Assembly (NCBI GenBank): GCA_002449395.1
Contig: DKDP01000055.1
Location: forward strand, 1-5,149
Reading direction: 5' to 3'
Source: Ruminococcaceae bacterium UBA6845
GTDB taxonomy: Bacteria > Bacillota > Clostridia > Oscillospirales > Acutalibacteraceae
Length of the DNA: 5,149 bases
Shown here: piece by piece, positions 1-4,623 of the stretch
Layout: every line of letters begins with the position of its first letter
Numbering within the stretch: the stretch's first letter is position 1
Made by a program: the position numbers and the translations under genes
Notes under the pieces: model-generated
The model's database searches: none
Told to the model about the DNA's origin: nothing
What the model saw: the letters and a program-made list of their open reading frames with translations, nothing else

Positions 1-81
1 TCGGTGGGGATAAAGATTAAGGCTTGATAAAGCCTTACTCCCTCAGTCAGCTGCGCTGACAGCTCCCCCAACGGAGGAGCC
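1..81 (+). repeat. BIME-like composite palindromic element, copy 4 (cut by window edge)
   Basis: This is the right part of a composite element. Positions 1-10 are the inner end of an inverted B arm (TCGGTGGGGA). A spacer containing the perfect hairpin AAGGCTT-gata-AAGCCTT (19-36) follows. Then comes a complete A arm (37-81) with two stems: GTCAGC-tgc-GCTGAC (46-60) and GCTCCCCC-aac-GGAGGAGC (62-80, one mismatch on this strand). Positions 1-48 match 3493-3540 at 45 of 48 bases, and the similarity continues more loosely to about 127. The rest of the B arm should lie just left of the window. No reading frame of interest is present. It sits downstream of whiA, so it forms the 3' flank of the murB-rapZ-whiA segment. 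The family assignment rests on internal comparison with the other copies in this window. Confidence 0.8.
10..81 (-). terminator. Three consecutive hairpins after whiA, possible transcription end
   Basis: Read on the minus strand, the whiA transcript would run into three successive stems: GCTCCTCC-gtt-GGGGGAGC (80-62, eight pairs including one U-G), GTCAGC-gca-GCTGAC (60-46) and AAGGCTT-tatc-AAGCCTT (36-19). The last is followed by AATCTTTAT, which is only a weak U tract. The structure is real, but the lack of a good U run makes a classical intrinsic terminator uncertain. It could instead protect the 3' end, or simply be the repeat seen as RNA. Confidence 0.3.
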
Positions 82-111
82 CACGCTCAATTCAAGATTT
101 ATTAGACTTTT

Positions 112-132
112 ACAAAACCCCTCAGTCACGCC
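112..132 (+). repeat. Truncated A arm ending at the whiA stop codon
   Basis: The A-arm start ACAAAACCCCTCAGTCACG (112-130) is present, but the arm stops inside its inner hairpin. After two more bases the whiA stop codon begins (133-135, TTA on this strand). Positions 109-130 are identical to 3368-3389, which open the complete arm of the element at 3302-3423. The second half (CAGCTCCCC and the outer hairpin) is missing, so this is a remnant and cannot fold as the full arm does. Confidence 0.75.
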
Positions 133-1026
133 TTACCTATACTTATCCGCAATTTCCATTATTTTTTTCAGTCGGTGGTTAACTCCCGAGCGTGAGATCG
201 GCACCCTGAGGGTCTCCCCGAGCTGTTTGAGCGACATATCGGGGTTTTCCCTGCGTAAAATCGCAACCTCTTTCAGCTCGTCCGAGAGGGAATCAAGCCC
301 CTGCTTTCTCTCTATTATTTCAATTGCCTCGACCTGCGCGAGCCCTGCCTCAATCGAGCGGCTCATATTTGCCGATTCAAAATTCATCTGCCTGTTTATT
401 TTGTTCCTTACGTTCTTCTGTATCTTTATACCCATCAGCTCAAGGCTCGAATTGACCGCCCCCATAAGAGTCAGCATATCCTCGATGCTTTCGCTGTCCT
501 TGAGGTAAATGACGTGGGAATACTTCCTGACGATGTGCTTCGCCTTAAAGCCGTAATCCGTCAGTATTTTCAAAAGATCCATACTGAGGTTGTGATACGG
601 AACGACAAATTCCATATGGTAGCCCTTGTCCGGATTTGCCACCGAACCGCAGGAAAGGAAAACTCCGCGCAGGAATGCACCGTAGCAGTCGTCGTCCTCC
701 AGCACTCCCCTGTTTATTCTCAGCGAAACGGAATCGACGGAATGATCGAAATATTCAATCGCTTTCCGTCTGTCCTCAGCCGACGGAACACGAAGTCTGT
801 ACTTGCCGCTTTTAAGCTGACCGACAGCCGTTCCGACATCAACGGTTTCCATAATCGTCTGCTCGAACGTTTCCATAACATCCTTATAATCCGTCGAGCA
901 AATTATCGACCTTGCGGTAAAGCTCTTGCCGTAGAGCAAAAAGCCGTACACAAAGGATCGCTTGCAGTAATACGACTGAAAGTCAAGCTGTGCTAATTCA
1001 CTTTTCACTTGTGCGGTGAATGACAT
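133..1026 (-). CDS. whiA: DNA-binding protein WhiA
   Basis: WhiA is a conserved cytoplasmic DNA-binding protein of Gram-positive bacteria. It is a sporulation regulator in Streptomyces, and is linked to cell division and chromosome segregation in Bacillus. The 297 residues open with MSFTAQVKSELA, the usual family start. The middle carries the LAGLIDADG-homing-endonuclease-like fold, with FLRGVFLSCGSV at about 118-129; I recall the family usually having AGG where this has SCG. The C-terminal helix-turn-helix region is about 245-291 (LSDELKEVAILRRENP, then LKQLGETL and SGVNHRLKKI). Length is close to the family norm of about 310. The ATG has a CGGGAG ribosome site nine bases upstream, placed directly after the rapZ stop, so translation is probably coupled to rapZ. 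The usual upstream partner yvcK is not between them. The stop codon abuts a truncated palindromic repeat. Identity is secure; the regulatory role in this organism is inferred. Confidence 0.96.
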   Translation of the reverse strand: MSFTAQVKSELAQLDFQSYYCKRSFVYGFLLYGKSFTARSIICSTDYKDVMETFEQTIMETVDVGTAVGQLKSGKYRLRVPSAEDRRKAIEYFDHSVDSVSLRINRGVLEDDDCYGAFLRGVFLSCGSVANPDKGYHMEFVVPYHNLSMDLLKILTDYGFKAKHIVRKYSHVIYLKDSESIEDMLTLMGAVNSSLELMGIKIQKNVRNKINRQMNFESANMSRSIEAGLAQVEAIEIIERKQGLDSLSDELKEVAILRRENPDMSLKQLGETLRVPISRSGVNHRLKKIMEIADKYR

Positions 1027-1035
1027 AGGTTTACG

Positions 1036-1041
1036 CTCCCG
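1036..1041 (-). promoter_or_regulatory. whiA ribosome binding site
   Basis: CGGGAG on the minus strand lies nine bases before the whiA ATG and starts immediately after the rapZ TAA (1044-1042). The whole rapZ-whiA gap is 15 nt, so there is no room for a separate promoter. This argues for co-transcription and possible translational coupling. Confidence 0.6.
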
Positions 1042-1899
1042 TTATTTTTCGATATCTCTGTGCTTGACATTTACGCTGTAACCGAGCTTCAAAAGATTTT
1101 CCCGTATCTTCTCGGCAAAGCAAACCGAACGGTGTCTGCCGCCCGTACAGCCGATAGCGATTACAAGCTGGCTTTTTCCCTCCTCAATATAGAGGGGCAC
1201 CATATAATCAATCAAATCATTCAGCTTGTTGAGTACATTTACCGAATGTTCCGAGTCCATAACATAGTCGCTTACGTCCTTTTCAAGACCCGTTCTGTAC
1301 TTCATCGACGGGACATAGAACGGATTCGGCAGACAGCGCACGTCAAAGACAAGATCGGCGTCGCTCGGGATTCCGTATTTGAATCCGAACGACATACAAC
1401 GAATGCTCAGTGCATTATTCGGATTCTCAAGGAAAAGCTCGTTAACTCTCTGCTTGCACTCTGCAACGCTCGACTTTGAGGTGTCGATGATGTAATCCGC
1501 CCTCATTCTGATATTGAGGAGCTTCTCACGCTCCATCACAATTGCGGCATGAAGAGATCCGTCGCACTTCTCAAGCAGCGGGTGCTTTCTCCTCGTCTCC
1601 TTATATCTTCTGACAAGAACCTCGTCCGACGCATCGACAAAGAGAATCTTGTAGTTATAGTTCTGCTCTTCAAGCATTTTAAGCACATTTGAAAATTCAT
1701 TGAACATCTTTTCGCCTACACGGATATCCGTAACCGTGGCAATCTTCTGCGTATTATCCGTCTTGTTGACAAACTGAGCAATGGTCGGAATAATTGCGGG
1801 AGGAAGATTGTCGGCGCAAAAATAGCCGAGATCCTCCAGTGCGTCAACAACGGCGGATTTGCCCGAGCCCGACATTCCCGTTACAATCAATAAATCCAT
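1042..1899 (-). CDS. rapZ: RNase adapter protein RapZ (YvcJ family nucleotide-binding protein)
   Basis: RapZ/YvcJ is a P-loop protein that binds and hydrolyses nucleotides. In E. coli it delivers the sRNA GlmZ to RNase E to control glucosamine-6-phosphate synthesis; in Bacillus YvcJ affects competence. The Firmicutes RNA role is not settled. From the chosen ATG the protein has 285 residues. Visible features are a Walker A motif GMSGSGKS (8-15), GYFCADNLPP (25-34), the DIR motif (58-60), ILFVDA (85-90), and the C-terminal domain from GFKYGIPSDADLVFDVR (171-188) through GCTGGRHRSV (250-259) to the HRD near the end. These match the family along its whole length. An in-frame TTG nine bases upstream (1908) would add MKN. 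I prefer ATG at 1899, although the only Shine-Dalgarno-like stretch (AAGGA) is 13 nt from ATG and about 4 nt from TTG, so the start is not settled. whiA follows after 15 nt. Confidence 0.95.
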   Translation of the reverse strand: MDLLIVTGMSGSGKSAVVDALEDLGYFCADNLPPAIIPTIAQFVNKTDNTQKIATVTDIRVGEKMFNEFSNVLKMLEEQNYNYKILFVDASDEVLVRRYKETRRKHPLLEKCDGSLHAAIVMEREKLLNIRMRADYIIDTSKSSVAECKQRVNELFLENPNNALSIRCMSFGFKYGIPSDADLVFDVRCLPNPFYVPSMKYRTGLEKDVSDYVMDSEHSVNVLNKLNDLIDYMVPLYIEEGKSQLVIAIGCTGGRHRSVCFAEKIRENLLKLGYSVNVKHRDIEK

Positions 1900-1954
1900 A
1901 TTTTTCAACCATTCCTTTCAAGATGTAAACGATATATAAGAAGAAACTTATCTT

Positions 1955-2078
1955 GGTGCCCCTTAATGGGAGCTGGTGGCGTAGCCGTCTGAGGGGGTGT
2001 AAAAGACTTGATAAAATCTTATTTAACCCCTCCGACTTCGGCGCAATCCGCCGAAGCCACCTCCCCTGCAAGGGAGGC
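1955..2078 (-). repeat. BIME-like composite palindromic element, copy 3 (opposite orientation)
   Basis: Here the order on the plus strand is inverted A arm (1955-2000: GGTGCCCCTTAATGGGAGC ... GTCTGAGGGG), then a spacer with the imperfect palindrome AAGACTTGATAAAATCTT (2003-2020), then a B arm (2025-2078). The B arm has a perfect eight-pair stem CTTCGGCG-caatc-CGCCGAAG and an outer stem CCTCCC/GGGAGG, ending GGGAGGC. The two arms are the reverse complement of the arrangement at 3302-3423, so the whole element is flipped relative to the other copies. It lies between murB and rapZ, transcribed as a long structured RNA if the genes share a message. A short reading frame through it is a by-product of the repeat. 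Confidence 0.8.
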
Positions 2079-2298
2079 AAGGACATACTGCCCCGAGCGA
2101 AAATCTGCTGTGGGCATTGCGCCAACCTATCCTCAATCTAAGGTTGAGATAAAATTGTTCACAGTGCATTTTGCAGGTCGGGTGCTACCAAGACTTTATA
2201 AATTTAAGGCTTGAGATTTTTTCGTTAGACGGATCAAATTCCTTGAAGGCTATATTCTTATATGCCGAGAGGGATTTGGTTCGTATCACGGAAAAAGA
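2079..2298. other. Intergenic segment between murB and the repeat, no gene recognised
   Basis: About 220 bases after the murB stop hold no convincing gene on either strand. A short stem CTCAATC-taa-GGTTGAG lies at 2132-2148 (one T-G pair), and a small palindromic TGCATTTTGCA at 2164-2174. On the minus strand the frame of murB stays open for 37 codons past its TGA until a TAG (2187-2185), reading ...AYKNIAFKEFDPSNEKISSL... This length is not unusual by chance. No convincing sigma-70 promoter for rapZ was found. Possible explanations are a decayed gene, a further dispersed repeat seen once here, or untranslated leader/spacer. Confidence 0.4.
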
Positions 2299-3210
2299 TC
2301 AGCCAACCGTTATAAGTCTGACTTCGGGTTCGAGGTGTATACCCTTTTCTTTATATACTTTGTCCTGAACATATTTTATCAGATCAAGGACATCCTGCGC
2401 AGTTGCGCCGCCCTTATTGATAACAAAGCCTGCGTGCTTCTCGCTGACCTGGGCGCCGCCGATCGAATAGCCCTTAAGACCGCATTCCTCGATCAGACCG
2501 CCTGCAAAATAGCCGACGGGACGTTTAAAGGTACTGCCAGCGCTCGGATATTCAAGGGGCTGCTTATCCTTACGGCGCTGTAAAAGCTCCTGCATCCTCG
2601 CCTTGATCTCTTCTTTATTTCCTTTTTTCAGCTTCATAACAAGGGTTGTTATAATGAAGCCGTTGTGCTCATATGCACTTGTTCTGTATGAAAGTCCGAG
2701 TTCATCGCCTTTAAGCGATCCGATATTTCCGTCAGGGTCAATATGACGGCACTCGACGAGAACGTCTTTCATCTCTCCGCCGTAGGCTCCGGCATTCATA
2801 TAAGCCGCTCCGCCCGCACTGCCGGGGATTCCGAATGCAAATTCCAGTCCCGTAAGCCCGTTTTCAAGCGCAAAATTACAGACCTTGCTCATCGTTATGC
2901 CTGCGTCGCAGATTATTGTATCTCCGTCGGCAAGCTCGATTTTCGGATTCGGGCGGCACATATTTATAACGACCGTGTTAAGCCCGGCGTCGCAAATAAG
3001 CATATTGCTTCCGTTGCCGAGGATAAACGGCTTGATATTCTCTTTTTTACACTCTTTGATTACAAGCACAAGCTGTTCGTCTGTCTGAGGAGTGAGCATT
3101 ACAGCCGCATTTCCGCCGATGCGGAATGTTGTGTATTTGCTCATCGGTACCTCTTTCTCAGCCTCACAGCCGATGCTTTTTGCATATTCAAAAATATTAT
3201 CGAAGCTCAT
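2299..3210 (-). CDS. murB: UDP-N-acetylenolpyruvoylglucosamine reductase MurB
   Basis: MurB is a cytoplasmic FAD enzyme that uses NADPH to reduce UDP-GlcNAc-enolpyruvate to UDP-MurNAc, the second committed step of peptidoglycan synthesis. The 303 residues show TTFRIGGNA (27-35) and PFILGNGSNML (61-71) of the FAD-binding PCMH domain, and GLEFAFGIPGSAGGAAYMNAG (121-141) for flavin/phosphate contacts. The catalytic residues expected for the family are Arg176 (in LSYRTS), Ser226 (in PSAGSTFKRP, the proton donor) and Glu296 (in LEPEVRLI). The sequence around GYSIGGAQVSEKHAGFVIN (248-266) lacks the longer insertion of the E. coli type, so this is a type II enzyme as in other Firmicutes. The ATG follows a GGTGA site four bases away. 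Upstream lie a heptamer repeat and several palindromic elements instead of a close neighbour, so murB may start its own transcript, although no clear promoter was found. Confidence 0.97.
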   Translation of the reverse strand: MSFDNIFEYAKSIGCEAEKEVPMSKYTTFRIGGNAAVMLTPQTDEQLVLVIKECKKENIKPFILGNGSNMLICDAGLNTVVINMCRPNPKIELADGDTIICDAGITMSKVCNFALENGLTGLEFAFGIPGSAGGAAYMNAGAYGGEMKDVLVECRHIDPDGNIGSLKGDELGLSYRTSAYEHNGFIITTLVMKLKKGNKEEIKARMQELLQRRKDKQPLEYPSAGSTFKRPVGYFAGGLIEECGLKGYSIGGAQVSEKHAGFVINKGGATAQDVLDLIKYVQDKVYKEKGIHLEPEVRLITVG

Positions 3211-3230
3211 AATGTCACCAAAAATAGCCT

Positions 3231-3258
3231 TTAGATTTTAGATATCAGATATTAGATT
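3231..3258. repeat. Heptamer tandem repeat upstream of murB
   Basis: Four consecutive 7-base units of the form TYAGATW are present: TTAGATT, TTAGATA, TCAGATA, TTAGATT. The array ends 20 bases from the murB start codon, next to its ribosome site. On the minus strand it reads AATCTAA/TATCTGA/TATCTAA/AATCTAA and contains weak -10-like TATCTA strings, but no good -35 was found. Short AT-rich arrays of this type can change unit number by slippage, which would alter the leader length of murB. Confidence 0.65.
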
Positions 3259-3301
3259 CATACCCGATTTAAGCACCGTGGAATATCTTCTGATCTTTCT
3301 T

Positions 3302-3423
3302 GCCTCCCTTGCAGGGGAGGTGTTGAGCGGAGCGAAACGGAGGGGTTAAACAATTCTCATCAAACTCTTTACAAAACCCCTCAGTCACGGACACGCCCGT
3401 GACAGCTCCCCTAAAGGGGCGCC
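3302..3423 (+). repeat. BIME-like composite palindromic element, copy 1
   Basis: An inverted B arm (3302-3347: GCCTCCCTTGCAGGGGAGG ... GGAGGGGTT) is joined by an AT-rich spacer (about 3348-3370) to a full A arm (3371-3423). The A arm has a perfect inner stem GTCACGG-acacgc-CCGTGAC (3384-3403) and an outer CCCC-taaa-GGGG stem ending GGGGCGCC. The B inner hairpin is degraded in this copy. Read on the minus strand, the A arm gives the inner stem then TGAGGGGTTTTGT, and AGGGG can also pair with an upstream CCCCT. It could therefore help end transcripts coming from glcK. No clear target-site duplication is visible at the ends. Confidence 0.8.
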
Positions 3424-3452
3424 GAGTATTGGTTTCTGCTGTCATTTTTTTA

Positions 3453-3572
3453 GCCTCCCCTTGGATGATTCAAGGGGAGGTGGCTCGAAGAGTCGGTGGG
3501 GATAAAGATTAAGGACTGATAAAACCTTACTCCCTCAGTCGCTCACGCGCCAGCTCCCCCGGAGGAGGAGCC
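3453..3572 (+). repeat. BIME-like composite palindromic element, copy 2
   Basis: The inverted B arm (3453-3501) has the best outer stem in the window: CCTCCCCTTG-gatgatt-CAAGGGGAGG (3454-3480), ten perfect pairs, followed by a smaller GGCTC-gaa-GAGTC stem. The spacer (3502-3528) resembles that of the copy at 1-81 but its central palindrome is broken (AAGGACTGATAAAACCTT). The A arm (3529-3572) ends with GCTCCCCC-gga-GGAGGAGC. Both A arms of this subtype pair fully only on the minus strand, through a U-G pair. A TA dinucleotide lies on each side (3451-3452 and 3573-3574), too short to count as a proven target duplication. Confidence 0.8.
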
Positions 3573-3602
3573 TATGCTTAACGATAAATTTATCAGACTT
3601 TA

Positions 3603-3650
3603 ATAAAACCCCTCAGTCGGCTGCGCCACCGGCTCCCCTAAAGGGGCGCC
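3603..3650 (+). repeat. Lone A arm downstream of glcK, terminator-like
   Basis: A single A arm (AAAACCCCTCAGTCGG ... GGCTCCCCTAAAGGGGCGCC) lies 11 bases beyond the glcK stop codon, with a spacer-like AT-rich stretch to its left but no B arm. It is the complete counterpart of the truncated arm at 112-132. On the minus strand, directly after glcK, it reads CCCCTTTAGGGG, a weak inner stem, then AGGGG followed by TTTTATT. CCCCT can pair either with the near GGGG or with the distal AGGGG beside the T run. A role as glcK terminator is plausible but not shown; the stems are weak. Confidence 0.7.
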
Positions 3651-3661
3651 TATACAATTCT

Positions 3662-4606
3662 TTAACCCAACAGCGCCGCGCCGATGATGCCTGCGTCATT
3701 GCCGAGGACGGCTTTGCAGATCTTTGTCTGCTTCTTGGCATACTTGCTGTATCTTTCTTTGGCAACAAATTCTCTGATCGGATCAAGGAGATTATCCCCC
3801 TCGTTGCTGATTCCGCCGCCGACGCAGATTACCTCCGGCTGGAAAATGTTGACTATATTGATAATTCCCACCGCAACATAGTAGCGATATCTGTCTACAA
3901 CCTCTTTGCCTGCCTCATCGCCCGCATACATTGCGTTGAACGCCGTTCTTCCGCTGACCTTGTTGATATCTCCGTCGCAGAGCTCCCACATCTTACTGTC
4001 GGGGCACTCCGTCATCTTTGCCTTTGTCTGTGCAATAAGGGCGGTTGCCGAGGCGTAGCTCTCCCAGCAGCCGTTACGTCCGCAGTTGCAGGGAATGCCG
4101 TCAACAACAATAACGGTGTGACCCATCTCGCCGCCTGCAAAGTTCATACCGCTGATGATCTTTCCGTCAACAATAATTCCCGCACCTACTCCCGTTCCGA
4201 GTGTAACCGCAACAAAATTCTTCGATCCGTTGCCTGCTCCGGCATATGCCTCGCCGAGAGCCGCCGCATTGGCGTCATTCTCAAAATAGCAGGGCTTTCC
4301 CGTGAGCTCCTCAAGCATCTTTTTTGCGGGAACGTTATTGAATGCAAGGTTGTTTGAGAACTCGATCATACCCGTGTCCTGATTAACCGATCCGGGGGTT
4401 CCGACGCCGACGCTGTCGATGTCATCCATTGTAATTCCTGCGTCCGCAACAGCCGTATCAATCGCCTTTTTAATGTCGGCAAAGATTTCCTCCGCCGGAC
4501 GTGGTGCGTTTGTCTTGACCTTGCCCTTGCCGATTATGTTATATTTTTCGTCAACAACTCCGACGGCAATGTTTGTTCCGCCGAGATCTACTCCTACTTT
4601 ATACAT
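3662..4606 (-). CDS. glcK: ROK-family glucokinase
   Basis: This is a cytoplasmic ATP-dependent glucokinase of the ROK family (glucose to glucose-6-phosphate), the usual Gram-positive enzyme for glucose that enters without PTS phosphorylation or is released from oligosaccharides. The 314 residues contain the N-terminal phosphate-binding loop VGVDLGGTNIAVGVVD (4-19) and GVGTPGSV (67-74). The catalytic aspartate is expected at Asp111 in FENDANAAALGEA. TLGTGVGAGII (135-145) follows, then the ROK signature with the zinc site His163 and CNCGRNGC (Cys173, Cys175, Cys180), and VGGGIS (262-267). All key residues are present and the length is normal. The frame is open 33 bases further upstream, into hprK, but the ATG at 4606 has a strong CGGAGGA site seven bases away and the protein then starts MYKVGVDLGG as in relatives. 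hprK ends 17 bases upstream, so the two are probably one transcript. Sugar specificity beyond glucose cannot be read from sequence. Confidence 0.94.
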   Translation of the reverse strand: MYKVGVDLGGTNIAVGVVDEKYNIIGKGKVKTNAPRPAEEIFADIKKAIDTAVADAGITMDDIDSVGVGTPGSVNQDTGMIEFSNNLAFNNVPAKKMLEELTGKPCYFENDANAAALGEAYAGAGNGSKNFVAVTLGTGVGAGIIVDGKIISGMNFAGGEMGHTVIVVDGIPCNCGRNGCWESYASATALIAQTKAKMTECPDSKMWELCDGDINKVSGRTAFNAMYAGDEAGKEVVDRYRYYVAVGIINIVNIFQPEVICVGGGISNEGDNLLDPIREFVAKERYSKYAKKQTKICKAVLGNDAGIIGAALLG

Positions 4607-4613
4607 TGAAAAT

Positions 4614-4620
4614 TCCTCCG
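4614..4620 (-). promoter_or_regulatory. glcK ribosome binding site
   Basis: CGGAGGA on the minus strand, seven bases before the ATG at 4606, is the strongest Shine-Dalgarno sequence in the window. It decides the glcK start against the longer open frame beginning at 4639, which would overlap the end of hprK. It sits within the 17-base hprK-glcK gap. Confidence 0.8.
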
Positions 4621-4623
4621 TTA

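Noticed and set aside
514..996. 160-codon plus-strand frame opposite whiA
   Set aside because: It lies wholly antisense to a full-length, well-recognised whiA and resembles no known protein.
1909..1954. Sigma-70 promoter for rapZ around TATATA on the minus strand
   Set aside because: A -10-like TATATA exists, but the position 17 bases upstream reads GGCACC, which does not resemble TTGACA.
1844..2125. Open frame of 93 codons on the minus strand spanning the repeat and the rapZ start
   Set aside because: Its protein is the translation of the palindromic element (SLPPLQGRWLRR...) and it runs into rapZ out of frame. It has no independent support as a gene.
2743..3234. 163-codon plus-strand frame opposite murB
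   Set aside because: It is antisense to conserved murB sequence with all motifs intact; the peptide is not recognisable.
3441..3480. T run (3445-3451) beside the ten-pair hairpin as an intrinsic terminator
   Set aside because: On the plus strand the T run precedes the hairpin, and on the minus strand it becomes an A run after the stem. Neither direction has the stem-then-U order.
3440..3580. Target-site duplications around the composite elements
   Set aside because: Flanks of the three complete copies were compared. Only a TA dinucleotide around one copy matches, which is expected by chance.
3302..3650. CRISPR-like series of repeats
   Set aside because: Units alternate in orientation, vary in length and are separated by related AT-rich spacers instead of unique spacers of constant size. 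This is palindromic-element clustering.
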